A stretch of DNA of 64,000 bases from Vreelandella nanhaiensis (lineage in GTDB: Bacteria > Pseudomonadota > Gammaproteobacteria > Pseudomonadales > Halomonadaceae): NCBI RefSeq assembly GCF_003990185.1, contig NZ_RZHF01000008.1, positions 124,917 to 188,916 on the forward strand. The letters are read 5' to 3'. Position numbers and translations under genes: made by a program. Below, piece by piece: positions 16,769-25,869 of the stretch; positions within the stretch are counted from its first letter, which is position 1, and every line of letters begins with the position of its first letter. The notes below the pieces were generated by a model. The model made no database searches, was not told the origin of the DNA, and worked only from the letters and a program-made list of their open reading frames with translations.

Positions 16769-19663
16769 ATGCCTTTTGAAACACGCCGTTTGGCCGAACT
16801 GGCCGACCACGATGCTTTTATCAAACGTCACAATGGTCCTGATGCCACTGATGTGGAGACCATGTTAAAAGTGCTCAACATGAAGCGCATGGAAGACCTG
16901 ATTGAGCAAACCGTACCTAGCGATATACGCCTGGAACGCGAACTTAATCTGGATGAGCCCCGTAGCGAGGCCGAAGCATTAGAGTACTTGAGCCAACTGG
17001 CCCGTCAGAACCGCGTAGCCAAGAGCTATATTGGCCAGGGGTACTACGGTACGTATATGCCTGCCGTCATTCAGCGTAACGTGCTTGAGAACCCGGGCTG
17101 GTACACCGCGTATACCCCCTATCAGCCGGAAATTTCCCAGGGCCGTTTGGAAGGCCTGCTGAACTTTCAGCAGGTCATCATGGATTTAACCGGCATGGAG
17201 CTTGCCAATGCCTCCCTGCTGGACGAGGCCACGGCCGCAGCTGAAGCCATGGCCTTATGCAAACGGGGTAACAAGAAGAGTCGGTCCAACGCCTTTTTTG
17301 TTGCTGATGATATCTTCCCGCAAACCCTGGATGTGGTAAAAACCCGCGCTGCGTTTTTCGGATTCGAACTGATTAGCGGCCCAGCAGATACATTGGCTGA
17401 TCACGATGTGTTTGGCGCCCTTTTACAATACCCATCCGCCAGCGGTGAAGTCCGCAATTTGGCGCCGCTTTTAAGTGCTGCGGCCGAACGTAATATCATG
17501 ACCTGTGTGGCATCTGATCTGCTTAGCCTGGTACTGCTTAAAGAACCGGGTGCTTTGGGTGCCGATATTGTTATAGGCAACTCCCAGCGCTTTGGTGTCC
17601 CCATGGGGTTCGGAGGCCCCCATGCCGCCTTCTTCGCGACCTCTGACAAGCTCAAGCGCTCTATCCCTGGCCGAATTATCGGCGTTTCAAAAGATAGCCG
17701 GGGCAATACGGCGCTGCGCATGGCCATGCAAACCCGTGAGCAGCATATTCGCCGGGAAAAGGCCACTTCTAACATCTGCACGGCTCAGGCGTTGCTCGCG
17801 AATATCGCAGGTTTCTACGCAACCTATCATGGTGCTGAGGGGCTGCGTAAAATTGCTGGCCGCGTGCATAGGCTGACCACTGTGCTGGCGGAAGGCTTGC
17901 ACCAGGCAGGCGTTAAGCTGGTACATGACAGCTGGTTTGATACGCTGCGTCTCACCGAGATTGACGCAGGCAAGATTCATGGTCGTGCCATGACGCATGA
18001 TATCAACCTGCACTACTTCGCCAATGGCGATGTAGGTATCAGTCTTGATGAGACCACCACCGCACACGATGTCGCCACGCTCTTTGATGTACTCCTGGCT
18101 GACGAGCACGGCCTTTCGGTGGCGGCGCTGGATGAGCAGATTATCGCTAACGGTACAACCGGTATTCCCGACGCCTGTCAGCGAGATAGCGACTTCCTTG
18201 ATCACCCGACGTTCAGTCGTTACCGCAGTGAAACTGAAATGCTGCGCTACCTCAAGCGCCTGGAGAACAAGGATTTATCGCTTGCTCATGCGATGATTCC
18301 GCTAGGCTCATGCACCATGAAGCTGAACGCTACCAGTGAGATGATTCCAGTTTCCTGGCCTGCATTCGCCCACCTGCATCCGTTTGCTCCTCGCGATCAG
18401 GTAGCGGGCTATCATCAGATGATTGATGAACTCGCCGCGTTTCTGGTGGAGATTACCGGCTATGACCATATTTCCATGCAGCCAAACTCGGGAGCACAAG
18501 GTGAATACGCCGGTTTGCTGGCAATTCGCCGCTATCAGGCAGCCCAGGGTGAAGCGCATCGTAACGTGTGCCTGATCCCTAGCTCGGCGCATGGCACCAA
18601 CCCGGCTACGGCTGCCATGGTAGGCATGGAAGTCATCGTTGTGGAGTGTGACCAGCAAGGCAATATTGATGTTGACGATCTTACGGCGAAAGCTGCCGAG
18701 CACAGCGACAAGCTCTCAGCGATCATGATTACCTATCCGTCTACCCATGGCGTATTTGAATCACAGGTACGCAAGGTATGCGAGATCGTTCATCAGCACG
18801 GTGCGCAGGTATATGTAGACGGCGCCAATATGAATGCCAAGGTAGGCCTGACCCGTCCTGGCGATTTTGGTGGTGATGTATCACATCTTAACTTGCACAA
18901 GACCTTCTGCATTCCGCATGGTGGCGGCGGCCCGGGCATGGGCCCGATTGGCGTAAAAGCGCACTTGGCGCCCTATGTATCCAACCATGTTGTGACGCCG
19001 ATCAATGGCGTCAATCCTGAAAGCGGAGCCGTCTCTGCCGCTGCTTTTGGCAGCGCTTCCATTCTGCCCATCTCGTGGGCCTACATCAAAATGATGGGCG
19101 CACGTGGGCTGCGTGAGGCTACCCAGTTGGCTATTTTGAATGCCAACTATATTGCCAAGCGCTTGGAAAATGCCTATCCCATCTTGTACCGCGGCGCCAA
19201 CGGGCATGTGGCCCATGAGTGCATCATTGATATTCGCCCCCTCAAGGCTACCTCAGGCATTAGTGAAGAAGACATTGCCAAGCGTCTGATGGATTACGGA
19301 TTCCATGCGCCGACCATGTCGTTCCCGGTACCGGGCACGTTGATGATTGAGCCAACCGAATCCGAGTCGCTTTATGAGATCGATCGTTTCTGTGATGCGA
19401 TGATTGCCATCCGTGGCGAAATCACGCGTATTGAACAGGGGGAGTGGACGCTTGAGAATAACCCGCTAGTAAATGCTCCGCATACTCAGGCTGATATCAT
19501 GGATAGTCACTGGGATCGCCCCTACGACAGGCAGCTGGGTGCGTTCCCAAGTGAAGCCGTGGCGGCTTCCAAGTACTGGCCAGCGGTTAATCGGGTCGAT
19601 AACGTATTTGGTGATCGTCAGCTGATCTGCTCGTGCCCAAGCATTGACGAGTATCGTCGCTAA
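16769..19663 (+). CDS. gcvP: Glycine dehydrogenase (decarboxylating), P protein
   Basis: This 964-residue PLP enzyme decarboxylates glycine and loads the aminomethyl group on GcvH. It has the single-chain architecture: an N-terminal non-catalytic half with [34 protein letters not shown] segments, and a C-terminal half with SSAHGTNPA and the PLP-lysine region [18 protein letters not shown]. The ATG at 16769 ([11 protein letters not shown]) is chosen because homologues start there. An in-frame ATG 60 bases upstream would begin inside the hairpin. The gene ends against a hairpin shared with the LysR gene. Confidence 0.96.
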   Translation: MPFETRRLAELADHDAFIKRHNGPDATDVETMLKVLNMKRMEDLIEQTVPSDIRLERELNLDEPRSEAEALEYLSQLARQNRVAKSYIGQGYYGTYMPAVIQRNVLENPGWYTAYTPYQPEISQGRLEGLLNFQQVIMDLTGMELANASLLDEATAAAEAMALCKRGNKKSRSNAFFVADDIFPQTLDVVKTRAAFFGFELISGPADTLADHDVFGALLQYPSASGEVRNLAPLLSAAAERNIMTCVASDLLSLVLLKEPGALGADIVIGNSQRFGVPMGFGGPHAAFFATSDKLKRSIPGRIIGVSKDSRGNTALRMAMQTREQHIRREKATSNICTAQALLANIAGFYATYHGAEGLRKIAGRVHRLTTVLAEGLHQAGVKLVHDSWFDTLRLTEIDAGKIHGRAMTHDINLHYFANGDVGISLDETTTAHDVATLFDVLLADEHGLSVAALDEQIIANGTTGIPDACQRDSDFLDHPTFSRYRSETEMLRYLKRLENKDLSLAHAMIPLGSCTMKLNATSEMIPVSWPAFAHLHPFAPRDQVAGYHQMIDELAAFLVEITGYDHISMQPNSGAQGEYAGLLAIRRYQAAQGEAHRNVCLIPSSAHGTNPATAAMVGMEVIVVECDQQGNIDVDDLTAKAAEHSDKLSAIMITYPSTHGVFESQVRKVCEIVHQHGAQVYVDGANMNAKVGLTRPGDFGGDVSHLNLHKTFCIPHGGGGPGMGPIGVKAHLAPYVSNHVVTPINGVNPESGAVSAAAFGSASILPISWAYIKMMGARGLREATQLAILNANYIAKRLENAYPILYRGANGHVAHECIIDIRPLKATSGISEEDIAKRLMDYGFHAPTMSFPVPGTLMIEPTESESLYEIDRFCDAMIAIRGEITRIEQGEWTLENNPLVNAPHTQADIMDSHWDRPYDRQLGAFPSEAVAASKYWPAVNRVDNVFGDRQLICSCPSIDEYRR

Positions 19664-19692
19664 TTATCTGGCCCGTTTCGAATAGCCTAATT

Positions 19693-19720
19693 CCTGATAC
19701 CCGATTATTCGGGTATCAGG
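19693..19720. terminator. Hairpin between gcvP and the LysR gene
   Basis: CCTGATACCCG, six-base loop, CGGGTATCAGG forms a perfect 11-bp stem. The LysR stop codon begins in the loop (19705-19707), so the last codons of that gene form one arm. It probably terminates gcvP transcription and serves as a 3' end for the converging gene. Confidence 0.7.
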
Positions 19721-20607
19721 GGCGTTCGTTCCTGAATACGCTGTTTACAGAACCCCTCCAGCAGCTTTTCATAGCGCTTGGGCAACACTGAATCGCGGCG
19801 GCGTAACAGGTATAGCTCTTCATTCACCGCATGAGGAAGGGTTAATGCCTTTACCTGCCGCTGCCAGGGTGACGTTTCCAATACCAGCAGCGATACCACC
19901 GTAAACCCTAGCCCACGGGCAACTGCATCCAGCACCATGCTGACTTCGTTGGTAAACCCCTGATAGCGAAAATGGGTCATGGAGCGAAACTCGCCAGGAT
20001 AATTGGTCCTCAACAAGGTATTGGCATGGTTGATGCCATCGTAATAGTTGAGAAAGCCAATCCCCATTAAATCGGAAAGCGTATTTCCGGCAAAATCGGC
20101 GGGCACTACCAGACAAAGCGGCTCTTTATGCCATAGCGTACAGGTAAGGTCAGGATGGTTAACCGCTTCAGTGACAATACCAATATCGTAGCGCCCTTCC
20201 AGCAGGTCATTTACAATCTCATGATTAAACGCAAAGCTGTAATTGACGGTTAAATTAGGGTGCATCTGTTGCTGCCCTAAAATAAACGGATAAAACATGA
20301 GCCCTACACTGCCTGGGGAAGCAATTCGGCACTCGCCGCTATCCAGTGAGTCATCATCCAACCCATGACGAAACTGTTCATGCTCGGCAAATAACTTTAG
20401 GGCATAATCATAAGCACGACGTCCAGATTCGGTCAGGGTAAAACTCCGCCCTTTACGTTCAAGCAGCGTTTTATCTAGATAGTTTTCCAATTTACGTACG
20501 TGTTGACTAACCCCGGGCTGAGTCATCTCCAAGCGCTGTGCCGTTCGCGTAAAACTACCGGTCTCTACTAACGTAATAAAGGTTCTAAAATAGAGCGCAT
20601 TAAACAT
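19705..20607 (-). CDS. LysR-type transcriptional regulator
   Basis: This 300-residue LTTR has a winged HTH at residues 3-62 (FITLVETGSFTRTAQRL, then MTQPGVSQHVRKLENYL). The effector-binding domain contains GRYDIGIV and GLGFTVVS. It converges on gcvP and is divergent from ppnN, with about 150 bases between the two starts. The HTH does not look like GcvA, so a role in glycine cleavage control is not claimed. Regulation of ppnN or an unlinked target is possible. Confidence 0.9.
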   Translation of the reverse strand: MFNALYFRTFITLVETGSFTRTAQRLEMTQPGVSQHVRKLENYLDKTLLERKGRSFTLTESGRRAYDYALKLFAEHEQFRHGLDDDSLDSGECRIASPGSVGLMFYPFILGQQQMHPNLTVNYSFAFNHEIVNDLLEGRYDIGIVTEAVNHPDLTCTLWHKEPLCLVVPADFAGNTLSDLMGIGFLNYYDGINHANTLLRTNYPGEFRSMTHFRYQGFTNEVSMVLDAVARGLGFTVVSLLVLETSPWQRQVKALTLPHAVNEELYLLRRRDSVLPKRYEKLLEGFCKQRIQERTPLIPE

Positions 20608-20756
20608 AATAAAACGCCATCTTTACTTGCCACCGTGTATGCTCAATTTAGCTATAGGGTAGCACAGATGGAGTTAGCACTGGCGCGCACTGTACCACCT
20701 GCCCGGGCGTGATAGTATGCCAATAGATGCAAAGACGAACAGGAAACGACGTACTA

Positions 20757-22139
20757 ATGACTCCAACCATTCAGCCTTACGCGACTATTTCCAGCATAAT
20801 TTCTCCCGAAGGGAGCCTGGAAGTATTATCCCAACATGAAGTTAATCGCCTGCAAAGCACTTCACAAAATGGTCTGCACGATTTACTACGCCGCTGTGCT
20901 CTTGCCGTCTTAAACTGTGGCAGACCAACCGATGATAGTGTCGCCATTTTAGAAGCCTATAAAGATTTTGATATCGAAGTCTTGCAACAGGATAGAGGTA
21001 TTCGTTTAAAGCTCACTAACGCTCCGGCAGAGGCATTTGTTGATGGGCAAATGATCCGCGGTATTCGCGAGCATCTCTCTTCGATCATTCGTGATATTGT
21101 CTACGTCTATAACGAAATCCAGCAACATAACAGGTTTGATTTAAATACGGGTGAAGGCACGACTAACGCGGTTTTTCATATCTTGCGTAAAGCCGGCACC
21201 TTAAAACCAGGCCGGGACCCAAGCCTAGTTGTGTGCTGGGGCGGCCACTCTATTTCGCGCGAAGAGTACGAGTACTCCAAGGACGTTGGCTATCACCTTG
21301 GGCTACGCGATCTGGACATCTGCACTGGCTGTGGTCCTGGCGCGATGAAAGGCCCCATGAAGGGGGCCAATGTAGCCCATGCCAAACAGCGCCGAAAAGA
21401 TAGCCGCTATCTAGGAATTTCTGAACCCGGAATTATTGCGGCAGAGGCACCCAATCCAATCGTCAATGAACTGGTGGTAATGCCTGATATTGAAAAACGC
21501 CTGGAAGCGTTTGTCCGTCTGGGCCATGGTATTATCGTGTTCCCAGGCGGAGTAGGTACAGCCGAGGAAATCCTCTACCTGCTGGGCATACTTCTTCATC
21601 CAGGCAATCGCGAGATTCCTTTCCCGCTGATTTTTACCGGCCCGGCGGATTCAGCGGCTTATTTTCAAAAGATAGATGAATTTCTGGTGTATACCCTGGG
21701 TGAAGAGATACGCCAATACTACACCATCATTACCGGTGACCCAGTGGCAGTGGCCCGCAAGATGCGCGAAGGAGTCAATACAATCAGGGAGTTCCGCCGC
21801 CATCAGCAGGATGCCTTCTACTACAATTGGCGTTTAACGATTGCGCGTGAATTTCAGGCGCCTTTTGAACCTACTCATGAGGCCATGCGTGGGCTCGCCC
21901 TTCATCGCCAGCAACCCAAGCACGAACTGGCCGCCAACCTTCGCCGCGCGTTCTCGGGGATCGTTGCAGGTAACGTTAAGGAACAAGGGATTCGGGCAAT
22001 TGAAGCTCACGGCCCCTTTGTACTGACTGCTGAACCTCTACTTATGCAGCGGCTGGATGAATTACTTAGCTCTTTTGTCGCGCAAGGCCGCATGAAGCTG
22101 GATGGTCAGCCTTACACGCCCTGCTACGTGCTAAAGTAA
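20757..22139 (+). CDS. ppnN: Pyrimidine/purine nucleotide 5'-monophosphate nucleosidase
   Basis: The 460-residue protein aligns from end to end with E. coli PpnN (YgdH). PpnN hydrolyses nucleoside monophosphates to base plus ribose 5-phosphate and is activated by (p)ppGpp. The LOG-family core shows VVCWGGHSI, CTGCGPGAMKGPMKGA, MPDIEKRLEAFVR and the phosphate-binding PGGVGTAEE. The C-terminal regulatory part has LRRAFSGIVAGNVKE and ends MKLDGQPYTPCY. The ATG at 20757 follows AGGAAAC and gives the family start (MTPTIQPYATISSIISPEGS). A hairpin follows the stop. Confidence 0.95.
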   Translation: MTPTIQPYATISSIISPEGSLEVLSQHEVNRLQSTSQNGLHDLLRRCALAVLNCGRPTDDSVAILEAYKDFDIEVLQQDRGIRLKLTNAPAEAFVDGQMIRGIREHLSSIIRDIVYVYNEIQQHNRFDLNTGEGTTNAVFHILRKAGTLKPGRDPSLVVCWGGHSISREEYEYSKDVGYHLGLRDLDICTGCGPGAMKGPMKGANVAHAKQRRKDSRYLGISEPGIIAAEAPNPIVNELVVMPDIEKRLEAFVRLGHGIIVFPGGVGTAEEILYLLGILLHPGNREIPFPLIFTGPADSAAYFQKIDEFLVYTLGEEIRQYYTIITGDPVAVARKMREGVNTIREFRRHQQDAFYYNWRLTIAREFQAPFEPTHEAMRGLALHRQQPKHELAANLRRAFSGIVAGNVKEQGIRAIEAHGPFVLTAEPLLMQRLDELLSSFVAQGRMKLDGQPYTPCYVLK

Positions 22140-22164
22140 GTTTGTATAGTTAAACGTTGATGAT

Positions 22165-22188
22165 GGGCAGCCGTAAAAGCGGCTGCCC
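22165..22188 (+). terminator. Hairpin after ppnN
   Basis: GGGCAGCCG, loop TAAAAG, CGGCTGCCC gives a perfect 9-bp stem 26 bases after the ppnN stop. No long T-run follows. It lies upstream of the permease start chosen at 22211, which argues against longer starts for that gene. Confidence 0.65.
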
Positions 22189-22210
22189 TACATTCACTGC
22201 TGGAAACACG

Positions 22211-22942
22211 ATGCTACTGATCGCCCTATTTACTCTTTTAGCCGCTGGCATCGTTAAAGGTGCCATTGGCTCTGGCGTCCCAGTGCTGGTGGTCCCAGTA
22301 CTCACCATGCTTTATGACGTTAAACTGGCTATTGCCGTCCTGGTGGCGCCTAATTTGTTTAGCAACATCGTTCAAATATGGCAGTATCGCCACCACCTTT
22401 TACCCGCCCGGTTTCTGATTGCCTTTTCACTAGCAGGTGCGATAGGCATTCTTGTCGGCACATGGGGATTAGTCGTTTTATCTCCTGAACTACTCTCGTT
22501 AGGCGTTGCGGGCGCGATTATCATTTATCTATTTATCAAAATTACCAATCGTCAACTTGCACTTTCCTATGCTACCGCCTCGCGTATTGTTATTCCTGTC
22601 GGCTTGCTGGGGGGGATTCTTCAAGGTGCGGCGGGCATGTCGGCTCCCGCCTCCATCACATTCTTGAATGCAATGCGCCTGGAAAGGCCTGTGTTCATCG
22701 CCTCCATTTCCGTTTTTTTTGTCGCGATTACCTGTGTACAGATTCCGGCCCTACTGAGCACAGGCATCCTCACTATGCAGCGTTCGTTATTCAGCATTGT
22801 GGCACTCTTGGTCATTTTGCTTACGATGCCTCTCGGTTCTCGCTTAGGTAAGCGCTTGCCTCATCACTGGTTCGATAATTTGATTATGCTACTGCTTGCC
22901 GGTATATCGCTCAAGATCATTGCCGATACACTACTCGCCTAG
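22211..22942 (+). CDS. TauE/SafE-family membrane permease
   Basis: The roughly 243-residue protein has seven or eight hydrophobic helices. The repeated TauE/SafE motifs are visible: GxxKGxIGxGVPVLVVPVL in the N-terminal half and LLGGILQGAAGMSAPASITFL in the second half. Family members export or import small sulfonates or organic anions; the substrate here is unknown. ATG at 22211 follows GGAAACACG. It may be transcribed by read-through from ppnN. Confidence 0.85.
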   Translation: MLLIALFTLLAAGIVKGAIGSGVPVLVVPVLTMLYDVKLAIAVLVAPNLFSNIVQIWQYRHHLLPARFLIAFSLAGAIGILVGTWGLVVLSPELLSLGVAGAIIIYLFIKITNRQLALSYATASRIVIPVGLLGGILQGAAGMSAPASITFLNAMRLERPVFIASISVFFVAITCVQIPALLSTGILTMQRSLFSIVALLVILLTMPLGSRLGKRLPHHWFDNLIMLLLAGISLKIIADTLLA

Positions 22943-23090
22943 GCATTTATAAACTCAAGCGATACAAGCAAAAAATCGCAAACGCGCTACACTGACAAGT
23001 GTTTGGGGCAGTTGCGGGTACGCTCATGACACTCGCAACATCAGATGCTACCTGCCGATATGTATTCAACGATCAAGGAGAGGAAGAACC

Positions 23091-23291
23091 ATGTCAATGA
23101 TTGACCAGCTACGTGATGGGAAGACTAAAGCGTTTGCTAAGCACTGCTATGAAAGCCATTCTGCTGAAGATCTTCGAGCCGCTGCAGAAGGTCCAGCCGA
23201 TCATGCACAAATTGAACACTGGGAAATTTCTGAAGGCCAGTGGGAAGAAGCCGTTGCTGCTGCTTTGGCAGATCATGAAGCAAAAGAATAG
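23091..23291 (+). CDS. Small acidic protein of unknown function (66 aa)
   Basis: This is a real-looking small gene: AAGGAGAGGAAG stands close before the ATG and the composition is strongly acidic and alanine-rich. Residues 1-20 (MSMIDQLRDGKTKAFAKHCY) form a basic amphipathic helix. The rest (HSAEDLRAAAEGPADHAQIE onward) is acidic, ending in an AALADHEAKE helix. A single Cys19 is present. No family is recognised and no neighbour gives a clue. Confidence 0.65.
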   Translation: MSMIDQLRDGKTKAFAKHCYESHSAEDLRAAAEGPADHAQIEHWEISEGQWEEAVAAALADHEAKE

Positions 23292-23501
23292 CTTTTTTTA
23301 GCAGGCTTATTATGTATAGCCGCCCGTTTATTGCTAATAGCGGTTACACATCAATTGCCTGCTAACAATTATCTGATGCTTACTATTAACAACTATCAAA
23401 GTAATTGGTTATGTTGGTTACCCCGCTTTTTTTAGGAAACCAACAACTATTCGGGGAGTCCTATCGTTAGTAGGTATTGAAGGAAACCAAGGAGAAAGGC
23501 C

Positions 23502-23714
23502 ATGTCCATAATGATTGATGACGTACTGGTAATTCCTAAAACTGATATTGATGAAGATCTGTCAGTGGACGACAAAAGGGAATATTACGGTTTGGTGGAT
23601 AATCGTGATGAGCATCATCCAATACCCAGAGATGTTATATTCAAAGTAGTATCCGTTAATGATGATCATTACGAAATAAAAATACTGGATATAATGACGT
23701 CCGAACAGCCATGA
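23502..23714 (+). CDS. Small acidic protein of unknown function (70 aa)
   Basis: This 70-residue gene has a strong ribosome-binding site (AAGGAGAAAGGCC) and is followed by a canonical terminator. The product is rich in Asp and Val and reads as mainly beta-structured (DVLVIPKTDIDEDLSVDD, DVIFKVVSVNDDHYEIKILD). No family is recognised. Its separate promoter-terminator arrangement argues for a genuine independently expressed gene. Confidence 0.7.
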   Translation: MSIMIDDVLVIPKTDIDEDLSVDDKREYYGLVDNRDEHHPIPRDVIFKVVSVNDDHYEIKILDIMTSEQP

Positions 23715-23738
23715 TTTTCTTTGCATGCTGTAATTAGC

Positions 23739-23783
23739 AAAAGCACTGGTTACTATTTGGATCAAACAGCCAGTGCTTTTTTT
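23739..23783 (+). terminator. Rho-independent terminator
   Basis: AAAAGCACTGG, 20-base loop, CCAGTGCTTTT, then TTT. The A-run and T-run on either side make it work in both directions, for the 70-aa gene and the converging 60-aa gene. Confidence 0.85.
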
Positions 23784-23789
23784 AAAAAC

Positions 23790-23972
23790 CTATTGCTTAA
23801 CGGTTACTTTGCGCAAGTCATCAACACTTACCCCTTCAGGCAGCTCAGACTCATCGGCGGGTAGCCATACTGGCGATAAATCGCTATCTTCACGCCCATC
23901 CTTATGGGTATGACCAGGAATACGATATACCACCCTATTTTGATGATCATCCCAAGCAAATATACGATCCAT
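23790..23972 (-). CDS. Small protein of unknown function (60 aa)
   Basis: The 60-residue product starts MDRIFAWDDHQNRVVYRIPG and contains many charged residues (GREDSDLSPVWLPADESELP). AGGAGAGCAGC precedes the ATG on the minus strand, which is strong evidence for translation. No family is recognised. It is the last core gene before the tRNA-Pro remnant and integrase. Confidence 0.65.
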   Translation of the reverse strand: MDRIFAWDDHQNRVVYRIPGHTHKDGREDSDLSPVWLPADESELPEGVSVDDLRKVTVKQ

Positions 23973-24055
23973 GCTGCTCTCCTAAAAACCAATAACCTCA
24001 GCATAGCATCAATTTTTAAACCATTTATTTGTAGAGTGTTTATTAATAGACGACA

Positions 24056-24091
24056 AAAACGCCGCTCGGCATGACCCGTAAGCGGCGTTTT
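24056..24091 (-). terminator. Terminator of the interrupted tRNA-Pro gene
   Basis: AAAACGCCGCT, 14-base loop, AGCGGCGTTTT forms a perfect 11-bp stem followed on the minus strand by more T. It lies immediately downstream (leftward) of the 3' end of the tRNA fragment at 24101, where a tRNA terminator is expected. Confidence 0.8.
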
Positions 24092-24100
24092 AATTTTAAC

Positions 24101-24144
24101 TGGTCGGAGTGACAGGATTCGAACCTGCGACCTTTGCAACCCCA
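24101..24144 (-). other. 3' half of tRNA-Pro(GGG): left attachment site of an integrated element
   Basis: On the minus strand the 44 bases read from TGGGG (anticodon loop) through TGCAAAGG, the T-arm CGCAGGTTCGAATCCTG and acceptor strand ACTCCGACCA with encoded CCA. The 3' anticodon strand TGCAA has no partner upstream: homology to a tRNA stops exactly in the anticodon loop. The integrase gene lies 170 bases away. This is the pattern left when an element integrates in the anticodon loop of tRNA-Pro. The intact copy would lie at the other end, outside this window. Confidence 0.75.
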
Positions 24145-24274
24145 TTCCATTTAACCCATATTTAAGCAGAAACTAAAAGGAACAAGAAACAATATTAACA
24201 TATTGAAAATTAATAAATTAATTATGAATCATAGTTTTGCCGTTGTTTCCCACTGTACCCCGTTATATTCTGCT

Positions 24275-24296
24275 TTTGCTACCTATTTGCTACCTA
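24275..24296 (+). repeat. Tandem 11-bp repeat TTTGCTACCTA upstream of integrase
   Basis: TTTGCTACCTA occurs twice without a gap. Related CTACCTAG boxes recur just after the integrase gene (25742, 25784, 25826). They are candidate arm-type binding sites for the integrase. This is inference from placement and repetition. Confidence 0.55.
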
Positions 24297-24314
24297 GAAA
24301 GTAAGAGACCAATC

Positions 24315-25649
24315 ATGACAACCACGGGAAAGATGAAGCTAACCGGCACAGCGCTTGAGCAGCTAACCAAGGAGCCGTCGAGCGATAACGTCTTCGATAC
24401 TGAATTGGCTGGTTATCATGTGAGGCCGGGCAAACGTGGTTTAACCTTCCGCTTGTTTTATCGCACAAAGACAGGTAAACAACGCATTCTTACGATTGGC
24501 CGTTATGGCACATTAACAGCAACCCAGGCGCGCAAAAATGCTACTGAAGCTCTAGCTACCGTGGCTCAAGGTGGCGACCCGCGTGCGGTGCTTGAGGAAG
24601 CAAAAGCTGAGGAACAGCGCCAGCAAGAACAAACGCTGCGAGCATACCTAGATGGCCCCTACTCTGCTTACCAGAATCGCAAGAAGGACGGCAAAGGAAC
24701 TTTGCGCCGAATCCAAAAGGATTTTTCTGACTGGCTAGATAAACCCATGAGTAGCCTCACCCGTGCAGAGGTTGAACGTTGGCAAGCTCGTCAAGAAACT
24801 AAAGAAAAACCACTGGCCTTTAGCAGTCTCAAGCGTTCTTTCGACGCCATGCACGCCATGTTGATTCACGCCACCGAGCGCAAGGTAATACCAGCCAACC
24901 CATTGATGGGTATTAAGCTGCAAAAGCCAGCGATGAATGACGACGATATGGCTGAGCAAGCGTCACAACGACGTTATCTTGAAAATAATGAAGTTGAAGC
25001 ACTATTTACTGGCTTGGAAGCTTATCAAGAAATGAAGCGTGAGCAGCGTCGCCGCAGTCGCGCTCATGGGAAATCATACCTGCCCGACCTGGATAGCTTG
25101 GTTTATGTTGATCATGTTAAACCGTGGGTTTTGACCATGTATTACACCGGCTTTAGGCCCGGCGATATTACCGGCCTTCGCTGGGAGCACATCAATCTGA
25201 CCTTTGGCACGATCCGAAAGGTGATAGAAAAAACAGCGCATCATCACCCCGAGCCAATGACTTTCCCTTTATCTTCAGCCGCCCTTAACACATTGGCTAT
25301 CTGGCACAAGCAGGTAGGCCAACCAAAAACAGGCTTGGTATTCCCCTCGCATCGCAATGGGAAGCGAATGGACAAAACCGCCATGCAAAAACCGTGGGCA
25401 AGGATACGATCACTTGCCGAGCTGCCAAATGACCTAGTTCTATATACACTTCGCCACAACTTCGCGTCCCAGTTGGTTATGGCTGGCGCTGACTTGCTGA
25501 CCGTTTCGAAGTTAATGGCACACAGCGATATCCAGACAACTATCAAATATTATGCCCATTTGCGTCCCGATCATGCGCGGGATATTGTTGAATTGTTCGC
25601 GAAGCAAGTGGATATGTCGGATCAATTGCCACCTGGACAAATACCTTGA
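24315..25649 (+). CDS. Tyrosine recombinase / integrase of a genomic island (P4-like)
   Basis: The integrase (about 444 residues from ATG 24315, MTTTGKMKLTGTAL) has an N-terminal DUF4102-like arm-binding domain (LTFRLFYRTKTGKQRILTIG, then YGTLTATQARKNA). A core-binding SAM-like domain (about residues 110-210) follows, then the catalytic domain. Catalytic residues are Arg in TGFRPGDITGLRWEH, the YTLRHNFASQL box (Tyr replaces the first His, as in several relatives), and the nucleophile Tyr in HSDIQTTIKYYAHL. It is complete and may be functional. It sits 170 bases from the tRNA-Pro remnant. Confidence 0.93.
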   Translation: MTTTGKMKLTGTALEQLTKEPSSDNVFDTELAGYHVRPGKRGLTFRLFYRTKTGKQRILTIGRYGTLTATQARKNATEALATVAQGGDPRAVLEEAKAEEQRQQEQTLRAYLDGPYSAYQNRKKDGKGTLRRIQKDFSDWLDKPMSSLTRAEVERWQARQETKEKPLAFSSLKRSFDAMHAMLIHATERKVIPANPLMGIKLQKPAMNDDDMAEQASQRRYLENNEVEALFTGLEAYQEMKREQRRRSRAHGKSYLPDLDSLVYVDHVKPWVLTMYYTGFRPGDITGLRWEHINLTFGTIRKVIEKTAHHHPEPMTFPLSSAALNTLAIWHKQVGQPKTGLVFPSHRNGKRMDKTAMQKPWARIRSLAELPNDLVLYTLRHNFASQLVMAGADLLTVSKLMAHSDIQTTIKYYAHLRPDHARDIVELFAKQVDMSDQLPPGQIP

Positions 25650-25703
25650 TCAAAAAAAATCCCTATTAACACTAATCAAAATTATTCAGAAATACGAATG
25701 GAG

Positions 25704-25868
25704 TTGGCTTCTAGCCCCGCTGGAGAAAACGGTGACAATTACTACCTAGCTCCAACCCCGCCAGAGTCAATCGGTGACAGATACTACCTAGCTCTAACCC
25801 CGTCAGAGTCAATCGGTGACAGTTGCTACCTAGTACCAAGAATACGCTGGTGCCAATCGGTGCCAGGT
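25704..25868 (+). repeat. 42-bp tandem repeat, about four degenerate copies
   Basis: Two good copies (25743-25784 and 25785-25826) share TACCTAGCTC, AACCCCG, CAGAGTCAATCGGTGACAG, and differ at a few bases. A diverged half copy precedes and a diverged copy follows, where CCAGGTAGTACCAGG adds inverted CTACC boxes. It lies just after the integrase stop. No coding function is evident. Confidence 0.7.
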
Positions 25869-25869
25869 A

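Noticed and set aside
19705..20607. The LysR gene as GcvA, activator of glycine cleavage
   Set aside because: It neighbours gcvP, but the HTH and effector domain do not resemble GcvA, and it converges with gcvP instead of facing its promoter.
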